Under the pieces are notes generated by a model. It saw only the letters and a program-made list of their open reading frames with translations. It ran no database searches and had not been told where the DNA came from. A DNA stretch of 64,000 nucleotides, taken from assembly GCA_022710935.1 (NCBI GenBank), contig JAKLFY010000018.1:31551-95550 (forward strand), given 5' to 3'. Made by a program: the position numbers and the translations under genes. Shown here piece after piece: positions 36,001-45,033 of the stretch (its first letter is position 1; every line of letters begins with the position of its first letter). This DNA comes from Verrucomicrobiota bacterium (GTDB taxonomy: Bacteria; Verrucomicrobiota; Verrucomicrobiia; Limisphaerales; J093).

Positions 36001-39000
36001 CTTCATCCCAGGCACGCCCGATCCACGCAACCGCGCCCCCTGGGAAAACCTGCGGGCCAACCGCACCTCCTACGCCGCGTCGAAACCGTGCCTCGATGTG
36101 CCTCACCTCATCGATTTCATGCTGATGTGGTTCTACGGCGATTGCGAAACCGAGTACCGGGCCGCCGGCCCCATCGCCCCCGGCAGCGGATTCAAATTCT
36201 GGATCGGCGACGCGGACGGTTTCCTGCGGACCTCGGCCCTCAACTCGGATCGAACCTCCAACCCCGGCCCGGGCGGCCTGTTCGGCGCGCTGGTCTCCGA
36301 AAAGCACCCCGATTTCATGACCCTGCTGGCCGATCGGATCCAGCGCCACTTCTTCCTCGATGGCGCGTTGACCCCCGCGCGCAACCTGTCCCGCCTCGAC
36401 GAGCGCATGCTCGAAATCACCAACAGCCTCGTCGCCGAATGCGCCCGCTGGGGCATCCGCACGCCCGAAAACTGGCAAAGCGCCGCCCAAACAATCCGCA
36501 CCGGCCTCTTCCCCGGCCGCACCACCAATCTCTTCAACCTGCTGCGCAACCGCGGCCTCTATCCCTCGCTCAAAGCCCCCCAAATGAACCAATGGGGCGG
36601 CACCGTGACCAACGGTTTCACCGTCCTCTTCGCCGGAACCGGCGGCACCATCTACTACACCCTCGATGGATCGGATCCGCGCCTGCCCGGCGGCGCCGTG
36701 GCGCCGGGGGCGCTCGTCGCCGGCACCGGAGGCGAGGAGACGTTGATTGCGCCGGGCGCAGTGTGGCGGTACTGGGACAAGGGGGCGCCGCCGGCGACAT
36801 GGAACACCCCCGCCTTCAACGACCAAGGCTGGAACACCGGGCGGTCCGAGCTGGGCTACGGCGACGGTGACGAAGCCACGGTGCTCGGGTTCGGCCCCGA
36901 CCCAAACAACAAATACCCGACCTGTTACTTTCGTCACGCATTCACGGTGTCCGATCCCGCGGCCATCACCGAACTGGTTATCGAGCTGCTCCGCGACGAT
37001 GGCGCGATCGTCTACCTCAACGGCAAGGAACTCTTCCGCGACAACTTGCCCGCGGGCCTTGTGCAGTACTCGGACTTCGCTTTGACGGCCGTGGGAGGCG
37101 CGAGCGAGTCGCAGTTCTACAACTTCCCATTGGCTCCGACCGGCCTGGTGGCGGGTACGAACCTCCTGGCCGTCGAGGTCCATCAGTCCGGTGCAAACAG
37201 CACCGACGTCAGCTTCAACCTGGCCCTGCGCGCGCGCTCGACAACCGCGGCAGCCGGCATCGTCATCGCTGATAACGCCTTGATCCGCGCCCGCGCGCTC
37301 AGCGGGACCACGTGGAGCGCCCTGGTCGAGGCCCGCTTCGATGTCGCCGAACCGCAACCGCTCGCTCCCGGCCAGATCGTCATCTCCGAGATCCATTACA
37401 ACCCGGCCGGATCGCCCGACTGCGAGTTCATCGAACTCTCGAATATCAGCTCGAACCTCGTCGACCTCACCGGCGCCCGCCTGGCCGGTGGCGTCGACTT
37501 CCTGTTCCCCTCAGGGTTCCGCATCCCGCCCGGCGGCTTCGCCCTGGTGGTCGAAGACACAGCCGCCTTCGCTGCCCGCTATCAATCGCCCGATTCGTTT
37601 TGCTATCACCCCGACCTGGCAGTGGCCGGCGCATGGGCCGGACGACTCGACAACAACGGCGAAACCGTCGTCTTGCTGACGCCCAAGCTCGATGCCCTCT
37701 GCTCAGTCACGTACCGACCGGATGGCTCCTGGCCTCGCAGGGCGGACGGCCAGGGCAGCTCGATCGAACTGCGTGATCCGACATCCGTCCCCACAAACGC
37801 GCCGGCCCAGATGGACTACCTGGCCCAGGGACGTCATTGGCGCCCAAGCCCGCTTTACCACGGCTCCCCAGGGCGCCTTGACGCCTGGGTGTCACCGATC
37901 GTCATCAGTGAATCCTGGGCTGGTGGCGACAGGATCACCGACTGGATCGAACTCCATAACCCGGGCCCGGAGCCGTTCGATTTGCTCGGCCTGTATCTGA
38001 GCGACCAATACGACCAGCCGTTCCGGCACGCCTTCGAGCAGGAGCTCCATGTCCCGGCGGGCGGACGCCTCGTGCTGTCGGCAGCCCAGTTCGGATTCGG
38101 ACTCAGCACCCGTGGATCCGACATCCTGCTCGTGAGCGCATCGGGGACGAACATCGTGCGGTTCATCGACACGGTCGATTTCCCGGCGGTCGACCGCGAG
38201 GAGACTTGTGGGCGTTACGAGCGTTCGGACGGGATGGTCGATTACACCGAACTGCGCGCCGCAACGCCAGGAGAAGCCAACGCACTGCCGCGGGTCGGCC
38301 CCGTCGTGTTCAGCGAGATCATGTACCACCCCAGCCCCGGCCTGGCCGAGTATGTCGAATTGGTCAACATCTCCGACGCAGCCGTTGACCTCTACGACCC
38401 GGCTGTTCCGACCAACGTGTGGGAGTTGACGGGAGCTGTCCGACTTGCATTTCCGCCGGGTCAGAGCCTGCCACCCTGCACACCGCTGATTGTCTGCAAT
38501 ACAAACGCCGCCGCGTTTCGAAGCCAATACGCCGTGAGCGACGAAGTCACGGTGCTCGGCCCCTGGACCGGCTTGCTCGACAATGCGGGTGAGAGCCTTC
38601 GACTCGTCCGGCCCGGACCCCCCGGAACCGATGGCACAGTGCCTTTCTATCGAGTGGACCGTGTCGAGTACGAGCCTCGAACGCCGTGGCCCCTCGTCCC
38701 AGACACCGGCGGCGCCAGCCTCGAACGGGTCACGCTCGAAGGATATGGCAATGATCCGGCAAATTGGATTACCTGCACCAGCGGAGGCACGCCGGGCCGG
38801 CTCCAGACCAATCGACCGCCTCTTCGCATCCGATGCGTGTTTGACCCCGCCCAGGGAATCCCCCGCTTCTTCATCGAGGGGTGTCCCGGCGCCACGTACG
38901 AGATCCAATACACGGACACGCTTGCCCCGAGTGTCTGGCGCCTCCTCAAGACAATCGAGGATGCGAAGCCCGACCCGATCGAGTTCCTTGACCCCGAGTT

Positions 39001-39049
39001 CCCGCTCCCGCATCACCGCTTCTACCGCGTCGTCGTCTGTCGCCCATAG
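33053..39049 (+). CDS. Giant exported CotH-kinase / lamin-tail-domain protein
   Basis: 1998 residues with an N-terminal export signal (ARLIALVWAGALASALSSLG). Order seen: three discoidin-like (F5/8 type C) units (about 45-185, 195-325, 330-470); a lamin-tail domain (NEFMADNHLSIEDGRGEPSD, about 555); a chitobiase-type segment (NQGADLFYSIDGREPA); the CotH kinase-like domain (about 800-1200: FFRFGGAWTTFNKKNYRLKF, NVYLNGKYWGQYHARERLTD); a second chitobiase-like segment (GTIYYTLDGSDPRLPGG); a sandwich domain (LRDDGAIVYLNGKELF); and three more lamin-tail domains (ISEIHYNPAGSPDCEFIELS, ISESWAGGDRITDWIELHN, FSEIMYHPSPGLAEYVEL). CotH proteins can phosphorylate partner proteins; the role of this exported version is unknown. 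The stop abuts a family-A repeat cluster. Confidence 0.88.
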   Translation: MRLEYPRPGPAPALHAGSRIARLIALVWAGALASALSSLGAVQLDLARLGTATQTGDLSAANAPARALDGNANTFSATTEIPNAHWECELSRDYRFTRIEIIAPSDASYRDALDGLVLRFQDLRDRTVFETLVNDPGPGSTWAADLPTGLSARILRIGLENGQPNGVGKHQVALAEVRAFGDPSTAAGPIALKAIATAQQSSDFSSSYPASLAIDGDPATFSQTADLTNSSWILTLDRTRPIHRIEVVNRRDTAAARLAGLALRILDDQSNTVASATLTNPGLGGVWGFDCPANMSGRHVRVGLEDGAANGAGDRIVSLAEVIVLTAPNLALGRDCYMVRYQDNLPPASNANDGNYATAIETTDKSVDAYWEVDLGQAHALDCIRAVAAQGFAARLSHATVRLFDANHDSVFSQHLAGTNPTFDVDVAGPITARYVRVGFENKERSDISGGIEWYLGLREVQVFGRPADQIGLLAFSASTNRIASGDSTTLTWQAEELHRLDLYPGGQSVGALTDKGGAGQITVSPATSIEYLLVGTNRNGASVRAVSVIVDDHLLPVRINEFMADNHLSIEDGRGEPSDWIELYNPNNQPCDLAGYGLSDDPATPMKWVFPSVSIPAHGCLLVFASGRSAPWDEAGGLHANFQLDAEGESVVLTAPDGASVVDGISAFPPQREDLAYGRTLDGRLTFLDPTPGGPNLAASYEGWLQPPAFSHARGFHTNAFALTITNPNQGADLFYSIDGREPALRYGGPLPVSTSLSVRATVRRPGYKSPRTVTHSYVLIDAVMASASMNQNMVRDARYTDRIRRGLTDLPTLMIAVPQIPDDYIEREASVELLWPDQKPHAQANCGFFRFGGAWTTFNKKNYRLKFRGEYGATKLRAPLFRGMDRGFLARESFDEIDLVGGSHDMIDRGFYMAGRFTEDTMLDMGSLNPHGRFVNVYLNGKYWGQYHARERLTDSFLADYLGGKREDYVNVRGNDNVGDSFIPGTPDPRNRAPWENLRANRTSYAASKPCLDVPHLIDFMLMWFYGDCETEYRAAGPIAPGSGFKFWIGDADGFLRTSALNSDRTSNPGPGGLFGALVSEKHPDFMTLLADRIQRHFFLDGALTPARNLSRLDERMLEITNSLVAECARWGIRTPENWQSAAQTIRTGLFPGRTTNLFNLLRNRGLYPSLKAPQMNQWGGTVTNGFTVLFAGTGGTIYYTLDGSDPRLPGGAVAPGALVAGTGGEETLIAPGAVWRYWDKGAPPATWNTPAFNDQGWNTGRSELGYGDGDEATVLGFGPDPNNKYPTCYFRHAFTVSDPAAITELVIELLRDDGAIVYLNGKELFRDNLPAGLVQYSDFALTAVGGASESQFYNFPLAPTGLVAGTNLLAVEVHQSGANSTDVSFNLALRARSTTAAAGIVIADNALIRARALSGTTWSALVEARFDVAEPQPLAPGQIVISEIHYNPAGSPDCEFIELSNISSNLVDLTGARLAGGVDFLFPSGFRIPPGGFALVVEDTAAFAARYQSPDSFCYHPDLAVAGAWAGRLDNNGETVVLLTPKLDALCSVTYRPDGSWPRRADGQGSSIELRDPTSVPTNAPAQMDYLAQGRHWRPSPLYHGSPGRLDAWVSPIVISESWAGGDRITDWIELHNPGPEPFDLLGLYLSDQYDQPFRHAFEQELHVPAGGRLVLSAAQFGFGLSTRGSDILLVSASGTNIVRFIDTVDFPAVDREETCGRYERSDGMVDYTELRAATPGEANALPRVGPVVFSEIMYHPSPGLAEYVELVNISDAAVDLYDPAVPTNVWELTGAVRLAFPPGQSLPPCTPLIVCNTNAAAFRSQYAVSDEVTVLGPWTGLLDNAGESLRLVRPGPPGTDGTVPFYRVDRVEYEPRTPWPLVPDTGGASLERVTLEGYGNDPANWITCTSGGTPGRLQTNRPPLRIRCVFDPAQGIPRFFIEGCPGATYEIQYTDTLAPSVWRLLKTIEDAKPDPIEFLDPEFPLPHHRFYRVVVCRP

Positions 39050-39215
39050 CAGGCCGGGTCCCCTGACCCGGCGCGGTGCTGTAGGCCGGGTGCCCTCACC
39101 CGGCGCTGTGCTGTTGCCGATGTCCGACTCGCGCCGCGTGAGGCCACGCGGCTTACAACCGCTACATTCTCGGGTGCTGTAGGCCAGGTGCCCTCACCCG
39201 GCGGCGACGCCATAC
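39047..39215. repeat. Family A repeat cluster (several hairpins in a row)
   Basis: Four hairpin units in succession after the CotH stop: GGCCGGGTCCCCTGACCCGG, GCCGGGTGCCCTCACCCGGC, GCGCCGCGTGAGGCCACGCG and GCCAGGTGCCCTCACCCGGC, each near a GTAGGCC-type tag. This is the largest array of the family in the window. Confidence 0.7.
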
Positions 39216-39900
39216 ACCCAGAATGAGAACCGCTCGACTTTGCGCCTTGATGGGCGGCTTTCGCGGCGGGTGACTGTTCACGTGGCTCGAATGGAACCGC
39301 GAACAGCGGAGGCGATGATCGAAGCCTGCCTCTCTGTCGTTGGGTCTTGGCGTGAATCACTCTCCCCGTTCAGGGCTCATGAAGGATGTCGCGCAGCACC
39401 GACTCGCGTTGCTCGCGACTCATCCGCCCGTGCCACAGCGCCTGCCGGTCCTTCACGTCCTGCACCGACATGCACACCAGTTCCGCAGTGGCCCGGCGCC
39501 GTTCTTTGTCGTCACTGACCTGGGGCCAGGACACAGCGGAACCCACGCTTCATGGCCCAATGCTTCGGTGCTCCCCGGTCCGTCAACCCGACCCAGATGA
39601 CCGGACGGTCGACCGGTTGGTAACCGGTGATTCGACCCTTGACTGCAACCCCTATTATCAATACCGGTCACGCTGGCAAAGCAGACACCACAGGTCAATC
39701 GAGAATCGCCTGATCATCCCCTGAGCTGTCAGGCGATCGCCAAAAACCACCACGAAGTCACGAAGTCCTCGAAGGCAGGAGTGAGACCGCCCCCTTCAAC
39801 CTCCAGGTTCCCCGTCGCGCGCGAGTGAGCGGCCGCTTCACATGCGATGCTTCTCTCCTTCTTCGTGCCCTTCGTGTCCTTCGTGGTGAAAAGAAACACA
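39216..39900. other. Gap with repeat copies and a probable gene fragment
   Basis: 39269-39303 repeats the 30292 segment. On the minus strand, codons ending at 39370 read VCMSVQDVKDRQALWHGRM and REQRESVLRDILHEP, like a protein C-terminus, with an out-of-frame piece upstream (PVDRPVIWVGLTDRG); no family was recognised. 39859-39888 has direct 9-mers of the CTTCGTGYC type, and a GTGGTTTTTGG / CACCACGAAGT motif lies near 39748. Confidence 0.4.
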
Positions 39901-40116
39901 GGCCAGGATGGGGCTACAATCCTCGACGACGAAGGCAAGCTAGTAGCGGCGGGCGCGATCGTGAATGTGGACGCCGGGAGCGAGGGCGGGGGACGACTGG
40001 CGGCAGCCAGAACCCTTAGTGGATATGGACTTGGCATAAAGATCTCAAGTGACGGCGAGATTCGTGGATTCAAATACGGCCACTCGGGCCCTGAAGAGGT
40101 GTTCCGGGTCGGATGA
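39901..40116 (+). pseudogene. C-terminal fragment resembling a diadenylate-cyclase-like sensor (DACNV) domain
   Basis: About 72 codons: GQDGATILDDEGKLVAAGAI, then GSEGGGRLAAARTLSGYGLG and IKISSDGEIRGFKYG. The GATxxDxxGxxxAxGAI and GGGRxAAAxxLSxxG pattern is what closes the DisA-like/DACNV fold. No start codon or N-terminal half is present; the frame begins in CTTCGTG repeat DNA. Probably a deletion remnant. Confidence 0.45.
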
Positions 40117-40163
40117 TGGTCACATTCATGCCTCAGCGCATCTCCCAACAGCAGCTCGTGCCC

Positions 40164-40188
40164 GGGGTCGGTCCCGGAATTCAGGAAT
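40164..40188 (+). repeat. 25-bp direct repeat, left copy
   Basis: GGGGTCGGTCCCGGAATTCA plus GGAAT; identical to 41370-41394. Left flank of the RraA-family gene. Confidence 0.75.
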
Positions 40189-40439
40189 TCAGGAATATCC
40201 GGCAACGATTTCCGACAGGATTGACACGAGACACACGATTCCCAGGTCGGAGCAGTGCGCATACGACCAGAACGCGTCTCTACGTTGACCTGCGCCTGGT
40301 CGACTTCGTGCGGAAGGTTCGTTCGCGACAAAGGTTCGTTCGCGAGTTGATGTTCGTCGCACAGTCTGTTAGACGAAAACCACGTATGCCTATCCCTGAT
40401 GCTCAATCCGTAACACGACCACGGATGGACGATCCTTTC

Positions 40440-41300
40440 ATGCCCCTGATGTTCCGCTGGTCGCGGAGCGTGGCTGTCCTGGCTGGCTCTTTGGCGCTCC
40501 TACCCGGGCATGAGCTTGTCGCAGCCGAACCGCCCGCCGACGCCGATCCGCGCGCCGGACGCGGATTCATCGCCACTCCCGTGTCCTCGGACGTCGAGGA
40601 CCAGCGGGTGCTCGGGCTCTTCGCCGGGCTGCGTGTGGCGGACGTGTCCGATGGCCTGGACGCCGTCGGGTTGCCGAACACCGGCTTGATGGACGCGGCC
40701 ATTCGACCGCTCTGGCGTGACACCGAGCACTACCGCCACCGGTTCGTGGGCGTCGCTGTGACAGCTCGTTATGTCCCAACCCAACTCCCGCGGGTTGGCC
40801 CCTCGAAAACGGAGGACTACGATCGCTGGGTTTCGGCGTGGTACACGACACGGTCTCCCGAGCCGTTCGTGCCCCTGTTGCGGCCCGGGTCTGCCCTCGT
40901 GATCGAAGACGCTCCCCAGGCGGATGTGGGATCGATCGGCTCGAACAACATCATGAGTTGGAAACTGCGCGGGTGTGTGGGTGTGGTCACCAGCGCCACC
41001 GCGCGCGACACCGACGAGATTGTCACGGAGAAGATCCCCCTGTACTTCCGCCACCCGGGGCGTGGCATTCGACCCGGACGCAACGAGATCGAGTCCGTGA
41101 ACCGTCCGGTTGTGGTCGGCGGAGTGACGGTGATCCCGGGCGATATCATCGTGGCCGATGGGGATGGCGTCGCGGTCGTGCCGCGCGCTCGTGCCGAGGA
41201 GGTCGCCCGTTACGCGCGCAAGATCCTCGAAGGCGACAAACAGGGCCGTCGGGAGCTCTACAAGAAACTCGAAATCCCAACAGACGATTCCGTGCAATGA
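40440..41300 (+). CDS. Exported RraA / HMG-aldolase-family protein
   Basis: About 286 residues. The ATG at 40440 (MPLMFRWSRSVAVLAG) gives a signal peptide ending near LVAAEP; the longer upstream frame includes repeat DNA. The RraA fold is shown by GLRVADVSDGLDAVGLPNTG, GSALVIEDAPQADVGSIGSN and VVVGGVTVIPGDIIVADGDG with GVAVVPR. Cytoplasmic relatives are 4-hydroxy-4-methyl-2-oxoglutarate aldolases / oxaloacetate decarboxylases or the RNase E regulator RraA. Here the segment after GSIGS reads NNIMSWKLRGCVGVVTSATA, where the usual Arg-Asp metal pair (RD) appears later as ARDTDEI. Export is atypical for the family. Flanked by 25-bp direct repeats. Confidence 0.75.
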   Translation: MPLMFRWSRSVAVLAGSLALLPGHELVAAEPPADADPRAGRGFIATPVSSDVEDQRVLGLFAGLRVADVSDGLDAVGLPNTGLMDAAIRPLWRDTEHYRHRFVGVAVTARYVPTQLPRVGPSKTEDYDRWVSAWYTTRSPEPFVPLLRPGSALVIEDAPQADVGSIGSNNIMSWKLRGCVGVVTSATARDTDEIVTEKIPLYFRHPGRGIRPGRNEIESVNRPVVVGGVTVIPGDIIVADGDGVAVVPRARAEEVARYARKILEGDKQGRRELYKKLEIPTDDSVQ

Positions 41301-41369
41301 TCGAGGCTGCTTGGAGAATGGGATTCGGCCCAGACAAGACCCGGACAAACTCATCAAGGGGTCGGTCAA

Positions 41370-41394
41370 GGGGTCGGTCCCGGAATTCAGGAAT
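41370..41394 (+). repeat. 25-bp direct repeat, right copy
   Basis: Perfect second copy of the 40164 repeat, preceded by a partial third unit (AAGGGGTCGGTC at 41356). Right flank of the RraA-family gene, 69 bp after its stop. Confidence 0.75.
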
Positions 41395-41568
41395 ATTCTC
41401 CATCGACTCTCCTCCGCCCCTCCGAAATCCGTCGTTGGCTGCTCAGACTGTGGACGATTGTACCGTGAAGAGACGAGGCCCGCGGTGTCTGGCCTTGGCG
41501 TCCTGGCGCGGGACCACGGCCTGTTTGGCGCGGCCGCGCACGCCTGCCGACGGTCGGGCGACAGCCCA

Positions 41569-44500
41569 TCACGGCCCGCGCGGCAAGCCGTCCGCGCCGT
41601 AGAACGTCACCTCAACGTCGCGGGGACCAATGAGCGATCGGGTAACGTAGATCCACTGAATGTCCTTCGCCTGCCACTCGGCGCGTTGTTCGGGTGAAAG
41701 ACCGGGGTCCAGGGCAGGCTCGAACAGATAATACGACCACAGGTACTTGTGTGTCGGCATGGCGGACTGGGCGTAGTAGTCGCGCAGAGCCAGGGGCTCG
41801 AGCGTTGCACCTTCAATCTCAGACTCGAGCCAGGTCGAGTAAGAGGCGGGATAGGTTCCCCAGAAGTTCTGGTCGACTCCCAGAGGCGGCCCCGATTGAT
41901 TGGTCGGGTTCAGGAAGCGGACCTGGAAATGGAGGTTGCCCGGACCCTCAAAAGCCTCGGGCGGATCGGGCGACAGCGTGGCGGCGCCGGGCAACGTCAC
42001 AAGTTGCACTTCCTCGGTGGCTGTCGTCCGAGGCGCGCCCGCGGTGCCGAAGATCGGCTGGGGCGTGGCATAGGTGACCCGCAGCCATTTGCGGATCTCC
42101 GCCTGGGCGAGGAAGGGCGTGGCTTCGCTCGCCGCGGACGGGATCACCGAGGTCAACAAAAACGTCCAACGGTTGCTGCCTGTGCCGAACGTCCAGCCGT
42201 CCTCGACAATGGTGCCGCGGCGGGGGTCCTGGCTCACGGCGTGCGTGGCGTCCGGCCACTCGGACGGCATCCCCTCGATCGTGTGCAACGCAGAACCCTG
42301 GCGGAACTCGAGGCGTGCGTGCGCATAGAGCGCCTCGGCGAGATTGGTGTCCGTCAGTCGCCCGCCGAAGGTCCGCAGGTCGAGCCGGCACTTGAGCCGG
42401 TGGTTTGCCAGAATATCTGAGCCTTCGCGCGGGTAAACACCATACGTCACCGCCTCGCCCAAGAGGTACCGCGTCGAGGAAAGGGGGGGCGGCTGCGGCA
42501 CGGGCCGGACCTGTTTGACGAGGAGCTTCCCCGGTTCGACTTTCTTATATTCAAAATCCAGCACGAGGTTCGTCGGCGCCCCGCCGCCGGCCTCGTCGAC
42601 GTAATCCGTGTATACGCGGAACAGCAGGCCGGCGAGGGTTTCGTACTCCTTGGGCCAGTCCAGCACCTGGCTCCCCAGCGGGACCAGGCCGGAGGGCTGC
42701 AGCAATTCGATTTGATCGGGGTCAAACACCTCGACCACTTCGGGTAACGCGCTGCCCGCGGGGTTGGTGACGGACACCGCCCCCTTCTGCGTGACGAGTC
42801 TGGCCTTCAACCGGGCGCCGCCCCAAAGCTGAGCCTCGATCGAGACCGTCGCCACGCCGTTCGCCAGCTCGTACTCGTCCGGCGTCGAATAATGGACCAG
42901 GACCGCCATGCCGACGGCCCGTTCGTCCAGACCATGCCGGAGCCGTTCGAGAAACGCGTTGTCGTTGTAGAAGCAGGCGTAGACCTTCTGGATCGCCCGG
43001 AATACGCCCCGTTCGTTCCCCTCCGTCGGGTCGCACCGGCACGGGCCGCGGGTGTCGTCGTCGAGGTCATCCGCCAGACAACCGCTGTAACTGTCGTACA
43101 GACCCGCGGCGCTGAACGTCTCCCCGTCCTCGGCGTTGCTCGAACTGCGGAAGCGAATCCGCCGGAGCGGGTCGAAATGCGACAGCGCATTGGTGATCGC
43201 CGTCTGCTGCTCGGGCGTGAACCGGGCAGTGCGCGTCACGAGGTCGCGGACCGCCTCGAGGTCCTGGCGCACCCGCGCGATGTCCGGCGGGTAGTTCGTG
43301 TGAGCGGCCAGGCGCATCTGGATTTCGTCCGCCAACCGGCGGCCGCTGGGGAGGACCTGGCTCATGAACGCCGTCCACAAGTCAAACGAGAAAGCGATGG
43401 CCTCGGGAGAATCGGCGGGGATGCTGCGCCGCAGCAGGCCGAAGTGAGCCGCTTTGCCGCCAAAGTAACGGATGTCGTCCGGACGCAGCGCATCGACCGG
43501 GGCGATGAAGGCGCCGTACGCGCTGACCGGTTGAATCCGCGGAGTCGGTGGGCGCTTCAGGCCCAGCAACTCCTCCCGCAGCGCCGGGGTGAGCGCCTCT
43601 TCCGCTTCGAGGACCGACACCTGTGCGAAACCGGACCGCAGCGTGGCCTGCAACACAACCTCGCGCCCGTCCAGTTGCGCCAGACGCGCCTGGGCGGCCG
43701 CGCCGGCAACGAACGCGAACGGGATGCCGTAGGCTTGAGCCAGGATGGCGACGTGCGAATTGGGCGTCGCGGGCGTGGTCGAGAGAATGCCCGATAGAAA
43801 GGGCACCTCGGCGGGCACGCCGTCCGTCACCAGAATGTCCTGTGGCGACAGGCGTCCGTCCGCGTACGCCGCGTCAATTTGCGCCGCGGGCAGGACGCGC
43901 AGGCGCCCCAGGGCCCAGCCGGCAGCGTACACCTGATCGGAGGTCACCCAGCGGTTGACGCTGCTGACGCGAATGCCGTGCGCCTCGAAATAGGCCTCGT
44001 CGATCAGGGCCGTCTCGGATTGCTCGAAGGCCGGCAGGTAGAACGGCGTGACGTCCGCCGGAGCAACCACCGTCGAGACCACCCGCTCGAAAAACGTCCG
44101 CACCAGTTCGCGCGGATACGGATCCCGCCCGGCGAACTGAATCCCGTACTCGCGGATCCCCGGACGCGGCGGGAACAGCACCGTCCCGAGCAGCACCTGC
44201 TGGTTGGACGCAAAGAGGGAGACCCGGTCGAATTCATCCGCCGAGAGGCCGCGGAACGGCGCCAGGCGATTCGTGGCAAACTGGTGATGAAGCAGGTAGA
44301 CGCGTCCGTCCTGGTAGACCACCCGGTACGGATCATCGAAAAGCACGGCGAACTTGACCCAGCGGATCGCGTCCAGATCCGAATTCAGACCGCTTTGAGC
44401 AAACGCATCATCCGTGGAGAGCACCTGGTTCTTCCAGTCATTCGTCGCTTCAAATGGCGCGGTGTGGAAACGATAGAAGCGTCGGGGCTGTGTGGGAGCG

Positions 44501-44832
44501 GCCAGGTCCAGGAAGGCGAACGTGTCATTGGTCGCCCACCACTCGTTGTATGCGTCCGGCTTGGGCTGCCGAAAGTCCAGCAACGCCAGGTCCTCCCAAC
44601 GCCTCAGATCAGGCGACCACTCGAGTTGGACGGTCTGGTTGGTGGCCATGTGCCCGGCGACACGCACCCAACCATTGGTCTCGGGCCGGATCTCGGACAG
44701 AAGGTTCGCCGCATGGCTGGCCGGCCAGGCCGACAGAATCGCGAGGGCAAGGGCCGTGACCAGGCGCCACTTACCACCCACGCACGGGGCTCGACTTTCG
44801 ATATCGGTCACGCGGTCTCCCCTGTCCTCCAT
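41569..44832 (-). CDS. Exported PEP/pyruvate-binding-domain protein
   Basis: About 1087 residues. The ATG at 44832 gives a signal peptide (LVTALALAILSAWPASHA); an in-frame start 41 codons further out was rejected. An N-terminal Verrucomicrobial beta-domain (VQLEWSPDLRRWEDLALLDF) is followed by a CotH-distinct middle part, and then an ATP-grasp-like PEP/pyruvate-binding domain: YFGGKAAHFGLLRRSIP, RIRFRSSSNAEDGETFSAAG, LYDSYSG, and LVLDFEYKKVEPGKLLVKQV with RPVPQ. In PEP synthase and PPDK that domain phosphorylates pyruvate; why an exported protein carries it is unknown. The C-terminal ~280 residues are of unknown type. Confidence 0.75.
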   Translation of the reverse strand: MEDRGDRVTDIESRAPCVGGKWRLVTALALAILSAWPASHAANLLSEIRPETNGWVRVAGHMATNQTVQLEWSPDLRRWEDLALLDFRQPKPDAYNEWWATNDTFAFLDLAAPTQPRRFYRFHTAPFEATNDWKNQVLSTDDAFAQSGLNSDLDAIRWVKFAVLFDDPYRVVYQDGRVYLLHHQFATNRLAPFRGLSADEFDRVSLFASNQQVLLGTVLFPPRPGIREYGIQFAGRDPYPRELVRTFFERVVSTVVAPADVTPFYLPAFEQSETALIDEAYFEAHGIRVSSVNRWVTSDQVYAAGWALGRLRVLPAAQIDAAYADGRLSPQDILVTDGVPAEVPFLSGILSTTPATPNSHVAILAQAYGIPFAFVAGAAAQARLAQLDGREVVLQATLRSGFAQVSVLEAEEALTPALREELLGLKRPPTPRIQPVSAYGAFIAPVDALRPDDIRYFGGKAAHFGLLRRSIPADSPEAIAFSFDLWTAFMSQVLPSGRRLADEIQMRLAAHTNYPPDIARVRQDLEAVRDLVTRTARFTPEQQTAITNALSHFDPLRRIRFRSSSNAEDGETFSAAGLYDSYSGCLADDLDDDTRGPCRCDPTEGNERGVFRAIQKVYACFYNDNAFLERLRHGLDERAVGMAVLVHYSTPDEYELANGVATVSIEAQLWGGARLKARLVTQKGAVSVTNPAGSALPEVVEVFDPDQIELLQPSGLVPLGSQVLDWPKEYETLAGLLFRVYTDYVDEAGGGAPTNLVLDFEYKKVEPGKLLVKQVRPVPQPPPLSSTRYLLGEAVTYGVYPREGSDILANHRLKCRLDLRTFGGRLTDTNLAEALYAHARLEFRQGSALHTIEGMPSEWPDATHAVSQDPRRGTIVEDGWTFGTGSNRWTFLLTSVIPSAASEATPFLAQAEIRKWLRVTYATPQPIFGTAGAPRTTATEEVQLVTLPGAATLSPDPPEAFEGPGNLHFQVRFLNPTNQSGPPLGVDQNFWGTYPASYSTWLESEIEGATLEPLALRDYYAQSAMPTHKYLWSYYLFEPALDPGLSPEQRAEWQAKDIQWIYVTRSLIGPRDVEVTFYGADGLPRGP

Positions 44833-45033
44833 TGTGAGCAAATCCGGACGCGGCGCGGCCACAATGGCGGAGCGTGAATAGATCGGGTCTCGGTTCTTCA
44901 CGGCCGTTGAGGATAAGTCTGTCGACACACTACGCGCCTGAACCCGCGGCAACAAGGCGGAATCTGATTGTCGAATGACATAATCAAGAACTGACCCCTA
45001 TTCGCCGCGCGGCACAGTTCGGGAGTGATCTGT
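44833..45033. other. Short gap before the RiPP locus
   Basis: About 200 bp between two same-strand genes. Contains AAGAACTGACCCCTATTCGC, a phrase that also appears loosely as AAGTTGACCCCTACC near 14072. No gene or clear terminator seen. Confidence 0.3.

Noticed and set aside
35765..37396. 543-codon minus-strand frame opposite the CotH gene
   Set aside because: No family resemblance and Gly/Val/Glu-rich composition typical of antisense to this codon usage.
39370..39520. Separate gene ending in REQRESVLRDILHEP
   Set aside because: Protein-like but only ~50 codons with a frame break and no recognised family, so it is noted in the gap entry and not called as a gene.
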